Shown here: piece by piece, positions 57,599 through 64,000 of the stretch | How positions within the stretch are numbered: position 1 is the stretch's first letter | Layout of the letters: every line of letters starts with the position of its first letter | Origin: Prado023 sp963697345 | GTDB lineage: Bacteria > Actinomycetota > Actinomycetes > S36-B12 > CAIYMF01 | DNA: 64,000 nucleotides | Direction of reading: 5' to 3' | NCBI GenBank assembly: GCA_963697345.1 | Contig: CAVONS010000008.1 | Coordinates: 649,385-713,384 of the forward strand | Notes under the pieces: generated by a model | The model's input: the letters and a program-made list of their open reading frames with translations, nothing else | Database searches by the model: none | What the model was told of the DNA's origin: nothing | Made by a program: the position numbers and the translations under genes

Positions 57599-58510
57599 AT
57601 GGCATTCGATCCCACCAGCGCAGCACCGTTCGGCCACATGCTCACGGCGATGGTCACCCCGATGACGGCCGAGGGCGAGGTGGATCTCGACGGGGTCGCT
57701 GCCCTTGCCACCTACCTCGTGGACGTCATGGGCAACGACGGACTCATCGTCAACGGCACGACGGGGGAGTCCCCGACCCTGCGCGACACCGAGAAGATCG
57801 CATCGCTGAAGGTCGTCCTGGAGGCCGTCGGCGACCGCGCGACCATCGTGACCGGTGCGAGCAACAACGACACCCGCCACTCGATCGACATCGCTCGCGC
57901 TGCTCAGGACGCCGGGGCCCACGGGTTGCTGCTGGTCACCCCGTACTACAACAAGCCCCCGCAGGCCGGCCTTGCCGCGCACTTCCTGGCCATCGCCGAT
58001 GCCACCGACCTGCCGATCATGACCTACGACATCCCGGGGCGCACCGGTACGCCGATCGAGCCTGAGACCTTCGCGCGGCTGGCCGAGCACCCGCGGATCG
58101 TGGCCAACAAGGACGCCAAGGCAGACATCGCGAGCTCTGCCGCGGTGATCGCCGCCACCGGGCTGGCCTGGTACTCCGGCGACGACGCGCTCACGCTGCC
58201 ACTGCTGTCGGTGGGCGCCGTCGGGGTGGTCTCGGTCGTGGGGCACGTGCTCGGTGACCGGATCGGCCAGATGCTGGCGGCGTACAGGGCTGGCGACGTG
58301 GCCGCTGCCACGCGCTTGAACGCCTCGATGATCCCCGCGTACGTGGGCATGTTCCGCACCCAGGGCGTGATCACGACCAAGGCCGCGATGAATGAGCTGG
58401 GCCTGCCCGCCGGCCCGGTGCGCCTGCCGCTGGTGGACGCGACCGCCGCCCAGGTGGCCACGTTGCGCGCCGACCTTGCCGAAGCGGGGGTCGCGGGGTT
58501 CACCGCGTGA
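57599..58510 (+). CDS. dapA: 4-hydroxy-tetrahydrodipicolinate synthase
   Basis: Condenses pyruvate and aspartate semialdehyde, the first committed step of lysine/diaminopimelate synthesis. The TIM-barrel enzyme shows LTAMVTPMT, NGTTGESPTL (Thr pair at 54-55), LLVTPYYNKPPQ, MTYDIPGRTG (Tyr143) and IVANKDAKAD with the Schiff-base Lys171. Length is 303 residues. The stop overlaps the rnj GTG by 4 bp, the conserved dapA-rnj coupling of Actinobacteria. Confidence 0.96.
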   Translation: MAFDPTSAAPFGHMLTAMVTPMTAEGEVDLDGVAALATYLVDVMGNDGLIVNGTTGESPTLRDTEKIASLKVVLEAVGDRATIVTGASNNDTRHSIDIARAAQDAGAHGLLLVTPYYNKPPQAGLAAHFLAIADATDLPIMTYDIPGRTGTPIEPETFARLAEHPRIVANKDAKADIASSAAVIAATGLAWYSGDDALTLPLLSVGAVGVVSVVGHVLGDRIGQMLAAYRAGDVAAATRLNASMIPAYVGMFRTQGVITTKAAMNELGLPAGPVRLPLVDATAAQVATLRADLAEAGVAGFTA

Positions 58511-60193
58511 GGCCCGGCCACCACGAGCTGCCCGCCCCGCCGGCCCTCGCGCCCGGGGTCCTGCGCATCGTCGCCCTCGGCGGGATCGGCGAGATCGGGC
58601 GCAACATGGCCGTGCTCGAGCTCGACGGCCGGCTGCTGGTGGTCGACTGCGGGGTGCTGTTCCCCGAGGAGTCCCAACCCGGGGTCGACCTGATCCTCCC
58701 GGACTTCGCCCACATCGCCGACCGCCTGGGCGACATCGAGGCGATCGTCCTGACCCACGGGCACGAGGACCACATCGGGGGCGTCCCGTTCCTGCTGCGG
58801 GGCCGCTCGGACATCCCGCTGGTCGGCTCCCGCCTGACGTTGGCGATGGTCGAGGCCAAGCTGCGCGAGCACCGCATCACGCCCTACTCGCTGGAGGTCC
58901 GCGAGGGTCAGCGCGAGCGGCTCGGGCCCTTCGACTGCGAGTTCTTCGCGGTCAACCACTCGATCCCCGACGCGCTGGCCGTGGGCATCCGCACGAGCGC
59001 AGGCACTGTGCTGCACACAGGTGACTTCAAGATGGACCAGCTGCCCCTCGACGGTCGGATCACCGACCTGCGCGGGATGGCCCGCCTGGCCGACGAGGGC
59101 ATCGACCTCGCCCTGGTCGACTCGACCAACGCTGAGGTGCCCGGGTTCGTCACCGCCGAGGCCGACATCGCCCCCGTGCTCGACTCGGTGTTCCACCGCG
59201 CCCAGGGGCGCATCATCGTGGCGAGCTTCGCCTCGCACGTGCATCGCATCCAGCAGGTCCTCGATGCCGCGGCGAACCACGGGCGCAAGGCCGCCTTCGT
59301 GGGGCGCTCGATGGTGCGCAACATGGGGGTCGCCCGCGACCTGGGCTACCTCACGGTTCCCCCCGGGCTCATGGTGCGTTCCGACGACCTCGACGGCGCT
59401 GCCCGACGACGAGGTCGTGCTCATCTGCACGGGGTCGCAGGGCGAGCCCATGGCCGCCCTGTCCAGGATCGCCAACGGCGACCACGCGATCACGGTGGGG
59501 GAGGGCGACACCGTGATCCTGGCCTCGTCGCTGATCCCCGGCAACGAGAACCCCGTGAACCGCGTGATCAACGGCCTGACCCGGTGGGGGGCCGACGTCG
59601 TGCACAAGGGCAACGCCCTGGTCCACGTCTCCGGCCACGCCTCGGCCGGTGAGCTGCTCTACTTCTACAACCTGCTGCGTCCGAGGAACGTGATGCCGGT
59701 GCACGGCGAGGCTCGGCACCTGCGCGCCAACGCCGCGCTGGCGGTGCGCACGGGGGTCCCGGCAGAGCGCGTGCTCATCGCCGAGGACGGGGTCGTGGTG
59801 GACCTCAGCGAGGGTCGGGCCGCGATCGTCGGGGCGGTGCCGTGCGGGTACGTGTACGTCGATGGATCCTCGGTCGGCGACATCACGGAGGCCTCGCTCA
59901 AGGACCGAAGGATCCTGGGTGAGGAGGGGTTCATCTCGGTCTTCGTCGCTGTCGATCTCGAGCAGGGGCAGGTCGTGGCCGGCCCAGAGGTGCACGCCCG
60001 GGGCTTCGCCGAGGACGCCGAGGTGTTCGCTGATGTCCTGCCGCAGGTCACGCGCGCCCTGGAGGAGTCCCTGGCACATGGCGGCACCGACGCCTATGCC
60101 CTCGAGCAGGTGGTCCGCCGTCAGGTGGGCCGCTGGGTGAGCTCGACGCACCGGCGCCGTCCCATGATCGTCCCGGTGGTCGTCGAGGTCTGA
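58507..60193 (+). pseudogene. rnj: Ribonuclease J, interrupted by a 1-base shift
   Basis: An MBL-fold endo/5'-3' exoribonuclease. The first frame has IVALGGIGEIGRNMAVLE, the metal motif THGHEDHIGG (H84 onward), NHSIPDALAVGI and HTGDFKMDQ up to about residue 296. At about 59390-59405 the frame shifts by one base, and the other frame continues LPDDEVVLICTGSQGEPM, HVSGHASAGEL and NVMPVHGEARHLRANA to a stop at 60193. Removing one base gives 561 residues, the expected length, so an assembly or base-call error is likely. Essential roles of RNase J also argue against true loss. Confidence 0.92.
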
Positions 60194-60252
60194 GGACCAC
60201 GACACGAACGGCCCCCGGATCAGGGACGCCGCTGGCTGGGGCCACCCGCAGG

Positions 60253-60258
60253 TAGCCT
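60253..60258 (+). promoter_or_regulatory. Leaderless -10 box of ftsK
   Basis: TAGCCT is followed by 6 nt and the ATG at 60265. Confidence 0.55.
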
Positions 60259-60264
60259 CGCATC

Positions 60265-63121
60265 ATGGCCACCAAGACGCCCGCGCGCTCCCGCACGTCG
60301 GGTTCGTCGCGCAGTTCCCAGGGGGGCAGCCGCAAGGGCTCGACCCGGTCCACCGCATCCCGCAGTTCGTCGTCGCGGTCAGTGCCCCGGACGGCACCCA
60401 AGCAGGTGAAGCGCCGTCAGCCGGGCCCCGTGGCCAAGGTCGTGCGCGCCCTCGGTCGGCTCCTGTCCCGGATCTGGCTGTTCCTGGCCGCCATCCTCGG
60501 CGGGCTGGCCCGTGCCGTTGGCCGAAGCGCCCGCGACATCGACGCGACACATCGTCGCGACGGGATCGGCCTGCTGCTGTTCACCGCGACCATCGTGGTG
60601 GCCGCGGTCACATGGTTCTCCATCGACGGCTGGCTCACCGGTGTGGTCACGGCGATCGTCACTGGCCTGTTCGGGGCCCTGGATGTCGTGGTCCCGGTGT
60701 TCCTGTTCTGGGCCACCCTGCGTGTGCTGCGCCACCCCGACGAGGGGTCGACCACCGGCCGGCTCACTGTCGGCTGCGCCATCCTGCTTGCCACCGCGTG
60801 TGGCATCTGGGCGCTGGCCCAGGGCGCGCCCACCCCGGCAGATGGCGCCGAGTCGCTGCGCGCAGCCGGCGGGTGGGTCGGCTGGTTGATCACGGCACCG
60901 GTCGTGGCAGCCGTCGGGATCTGGCTGGCGTACCTGTGGCTCATCGTGGTTCTCGGCTTCGGCCTGCTCGTGGTGACCGCCACCCCCATCCACGCCGTCC
61001 CCGAACGTCTGGCAGCGCTGCGCGATGCTGCGCTGCTCCGTCGCACAGCCACGCCGTCCGATGCCGGGGAGCAGCCCGCGGGTGACATGGCCGTGGATGG
61101 TCGCGCCAAGCACGCCGCACTGGCTCCTGAGGAGGAGGGCGAGGCGGTCCACACCCACCGACGAGTCGGCCTCTGCACCCCAGGCGGACGCCGCCGAGGC
61201 GCCTGCAGGTGCTGCTCCCGTCGCCGCCCCCACGAGGTCATCTCGGTTGAAGGCTCGAGCGCTCGGCCTTGTCCGTGGCCTGCGCAGGTCCGCGAAGGAC
61301 CAGGAGCCGACGCCCTACGACGGCCCACTGGCCGGCGACGAGGCGTTCGTCTCGGCCGTGGCCAGCGCACCGGGCGACGACCCCGGCCCCGAGGTCGAGG
61401 ACACCACGCTCGTGGACGCCCTGTTCGACCCCGCGGATCCCTCGGCGACATCGGGTCCGCACGACCAGACCACCCATGTGCCGGCAGTCCCCGGCGCCAC
61501 GTCCGGGCCCGGCGGGGATGGCGAGTCGGCGGTCGTCGATCCCGAGCTCGCTGCCCTCGCAGCCACCTTGTCCGCGCAGAAGCCCGGCGCGAAGCCTGCC
61601 AAGCACAACACCGTGGCGATCGCGCGCCCGGAGCAGCTGCGCCTTCCCGGCGCCCCGGACTACCGGCTGCCCACACCGACGATCCTCAAGGCCGGTTCGG
61701 CGCCCAAGGCACGCAGTGCGTCCAACGACCGCGTGGTGGCTGCCCTCACCGGGGTGCTGACCCAGTTCGAGATCGACGCGCACGTGACCGGCTACAGCCG
61801 CGGACCCACGGTGACCCGCTACGAGGTGGAGCTCGGCCAGAGCGTCAAGGTGGAGCGCGTGACCGCGCTGACGAAGAACATCGCCTATGCGGTGGCCACC
61901 TCCGAGATCCGGATCCTGTCGCCCATCCCGGGCAAGAGCGCCATCGGCATCGAGATCCCCAACACCGACCGCGAGATGGTGTCGCTGGGGGACACGTTGC
62001 GATCGCCAACCGCCCAGGGCGATCACCATCCGCTGCTCGTCGGCCTGGGCAAGGACGTCGAGGGTGGGTACATCTGCGCGAACCTCGCGAAGATGCCCCA
62101 CATGCTCGTCGCCGGAGCCACGGGCGCTGGCAAGTCCAGCTGCATCAATGCACTCGTGACCTCCATCCTCATGCGCTCGACGCCCTCCGAGGTGCGCATG
62201 GTCCTCGTGGACCCCAAGCGCGTGGAGCTCACGGCCTACGAGGGCATCCCGCACCTGATCACCCCGATCATCACGAACCCGAAGAAGGCCGCCGAGGCCC
62301 TGCAGTGGGTCGTGCGCGAGATGGACGCCCGCTACGACGACCTCGCCCACTTCGGGTTCCGGCACATCGACGACTTCAATCGCGCTGTCCGCTCCGGGGC
62401 CCTGGCCGTGCCGCCCGACTCGGAGCGGGTGCTCACGCCCTACCCGTACCTCCTGGTCATCGTCGACGAGCTCGCCGACCTCATGATGGTGGCCCCGCGA
62501 GACGTCGAGGAGGCGATCGTCCGGATCACCCAGCTGGCACGCGCCGCGGGCATCCATCTCGTCCTTGCCACGCAGCGGCCCAGCGTGGACGTCGTGACCG
62601 GCCTGATCAAGGCCAACGTCCCCTCGCGGTTGGCCTTCGCCACCTCGAGCCAGACCGACAGCCGCGTCATCCTGGACCAGACCGGGGCCGAGGCGCTGGT
62701 GGGCCAGGGAGATGGGCTGTTCCTGCCGATGGGTGCCTCCAAGCCGATGCGGATCCAGGGCGCGTTCGTCCCGGAGTCCGAGATCCGCGCCGTGGTCACC
62801 CACGTGAAGAAGCAGATGACCGCCCAGTACCGCGACGACGTGCTCGCCCCGGCGAGCTCGAAGCGTGAGGCCGAGGACGAGGTGGGCGACGACCTCGACC
62901 TGCTGGTGGCGGCCATCGAGCTGGTGGTGACGACGCAGTTCGGCTCGACGTCCATGCTCCAGCGCAAGCTGCGCGTCGGCTTCGCCAAGGCCGGGCGGCT
63001 CATGGACCTCATGGAGACCCGCGGCGTGGTCGGGCCATCCGAGGGTTCCAAGGCGCGCGACGTCCTGATCAGGCCCGACGACCTCGATGCGGTGCTGGCC
63101 GACCTGCAGAACGGCAGCTGA
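60265..63121 (+). pseudogene. ftsK: DNA translocase FtsK, interrupted by a 1-base shift
   Basis: A septal DNA pump that clears chromosomes at division. A basic, Ser-rich N-terminus is followed by four to five membrane helices (GLLLFTATIVVAAVTWFSI; VVVPVFLFWATLRVL; VGWLITAPVVAAVGIWLAYL with the next). The linker shifts by one base near 61135-61165 and resumes as TPTDESASAPQADAAE. The motor then has FEIDAHVTGYSRGPTVTRYE (two blocks), Walker A VAGATGAGKSSCINAL, Walker B LLVIVDELADLMM and QRPSVDVVTGLIKANVPSR (two blocks). A C-terminal winged-helix gamma domain (STSMLQRKLRVGFAKAGRLMDLME, two blocks) binds KOPS-like sites. One base removed gives 951 residues, so error is the likely cause. Confidence 0.92.
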
Positions 63122-63135
63122 CCGAGCCCGTGGCC

Positions 63136-63141
63136 TACTCT
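63136..63141 (+). promoter_or_regulatory. Leaderless -10 box of rimO
   Basis: TACTCT is followed by 6 nt and the ATG at 63148. Confidence 0.55.
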
Positions 63142-63147
63142 GCACAG

Positions 63148-64000
63148 ATGGGCAAACCTCGCGTGGCACTGCTGACCCTGGGCTGTGCACGCAACGAGGT
63201 GGACTCCGAGGAGCTGGCCGGTCGGCTGGCCGCCGACGGCTTCGAGCTGGTCGCTGAGGCCGAGGACGCCGACGCCGTGCTGGTCAACACGTGTGGCTTC
63301 ATCGAGGCCGCGAAGCGCGAGTCGGTGGACGCGCTGCTGTCCGTCGGGGGGTCGACCAGTGATGGTCGGCACCGGTCGGTGGTGGCCGTGGGCTGCATGG
63401 CTGAGCGCTACGGCACGGAGCTGGCCGCCGAACTCCCGGAGGCCGATGCCGTCCTGGGCTTCGACCACTACCCCGACATCGCTGATCGCCTGCGCGAGAT
63501 CGTTGAGGGTGGCTCCGTGCCCAGCCACGCCCCGCGGGACCGCCGCACACTGCTGCCCATGGCGCCGGTCGATCGGCGCGGGTCACAGGTCCACATCCCG
63601 GGCCACGGCGCCACCGTCCGCACGGAGGGCGGCGGTGACGCTCAGGTGGGCCCGGCGTGGATCCGCCAGCGGATCTCCGGCGGGCCGGTGGCCTCCCTGA
63701 AGATTGCCTCGGGCTGTGACCGACGCTGCGCGTTCTGCGCGATCCCGTCCTTCCGAGGTGCCTTCGTGTCGAGGTCGCGGCCCGAGATCGTGGCCGAGGC
63801 CGGTTGGCTGGCTGGCCAGGGCGTGCGTGAGCTGGTCCTGGTCAGCGAGAACTCGACCTCGTACGGCAAGGACCTGGCGGACCCCGGGGCCCTTGAGTCG
63901 CTGCTCGGCGATCTGGGGGCCGTCGAGGGCATCGAGCGGATCAGGGTCTCCTACCTGCAGCCCGCCGAGATCCGCCCCCGGGCTGTGCGCACCATGCTCG
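63148..64000 (+). CDS. rimO: Ribosomal protein S12 methylthiotransferase RimO, 5' part
   Basis: A radical-SAM enzyme that methylthiolates Asp of ribosomal protein S12. The N-terminal MTTase domain has the three cluster Cys in LLTLGCARNEVDSEELAG, LVNTCGFIEAAKRES and VVAVGCMAERYG. The radical-SAM CxxxCxxC is SGCDRRCAFCAIPSFRG, followed by VLVSENSTSYGKDL and VSYLQPAEIRP. The gene runs off the right edge after 284 codons, so the C-terminal part and TRAM domain are outside. Between the MTTase and SAM domains is a ~30-residue insert (VDRRGSQVHIPGHG region). No stop is reached in the window. Confidence 0.96.
   Translation, partial: MGKPRVALLTLGCARNEVDSEELAGRLAADGFELVAEAEDADAVLVNTCGFIEAAKRESVDALLSVGGSTSDGRHRSVVAVGCMAERYGTELAAELPEADAVLGFDHYPDIADRLREIVEGGSVPSHAPRDRRTLLPMAPVDRRGSQVHIPGHGATVRTEGGGDAQVGPAWIRQRISGGPVASLKIASGCDRRCAFCAIPSFRGAFVSRSRPEIVAEAGWLAGQGVRELVLVSENSTSYGKDLADPGALESLLGDLGAVEGIERIRVSYLQPAEIRPRAVRTML

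Noticed and set aside
56759..58510. A genuine CofE-DapA bifunctional enzyme
   Set aside because: The linker is not conserved-looking, the two enzymes have unrelated pathways and dapA has its own promoter box. Kept as a finding because the stop is absent.

Overview
The window is one continuous piece of a GC-rich actinobacterial chromosome (class Actinomycetes). Evidence for this is the coproporphyrin-type heme genes hemE-hemY-hemQ, the Actinobacteria-restricted DUF3000 and DUF4439 proteins, an IF-2 with a long Gly/Pro-rich N-terminal region, an LAXTG-type sorting signal, many GTG starts, and a thyX-dapA-rnj-ftsK order like that of mycobacteria. The lineage cannot be fixed more closely from sequence alone. 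Most of the window is core housekeeping DNA. No rRNA, tRNA, CRISPR array, IS element or prophage was found.

Layout: 1-7.9 kb holds the aconitase C-terminus, small conserved proteins, dxs, a GGDEF/EAL protein, an RNase D-like nuclease, an orphan LuxR-type regulator and DUF3000. 8.0-12.1 kb is an apparent insertion between DUF3000 and hemE: a DMT transporter, a large protein whose C-terminal half resembles cyanobacterial acyl-ACP reductase, and a fatty-acyl-reductase-like SDR. 12.3-16.3 kb is heme synthesis (hemE, hemY, hemQ) and msrB. 16.5-20.6 kb has a stand-alone LigD-type polymerase, small proteins, a secreted fasciclin protein and a stand-alone ATP-dependent DNA ligase. 20.6-22.6 kb has zapE and two ferritin-like proteins. 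22.7-31.9 kb is the translation block rimP-nusA-ylxR-infB-rbfA-truB, then an M24 peptidase and ribF. 31.9-38.6 kb is the surface region: a CAP-domain protein, a 1708-residue LAXTG-anchored VWA/DUF11/SpaA adhesin and a 122-residue acidic paralogue of its N-terminus. 39.0-44.4 kb is rpsO-pnp-M16 peptidase-dapB plus a conserved membrane protein. 44.4-54.4 kb is mostly accessory metabolism: a DUF308 membrane protein, fructosamine kinase family, HAD phosphatase, YheT hydrolase, FGGY kinase, class III aminotransferase, class II aldolase and an MFS transporter. 54.4-64 kb has gap, thyX, a CofE-like protein, dapA, rnj, ftsK and the start of rimO.

Four genes (a YheT hydrolase, the class II aldolase, rnj and ftsK) are each interrupted by a single 1-base shift. 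Two of the four lie in short C runs, which suggests assembly or sequencing error rather than real decay. At least ten genes have a TAnnnT-like -10 hexamer only 6-8 nt before the start codon, so leaderless transcription looks common in this organism.

The most unusual content is the acyl-ACP-reductase-like fusion beside an SDR and a transporter, and the adhesin with its small companion. The latter two share an N-terminal motif, a GEPLE element and near-identical TTGACA promoters.
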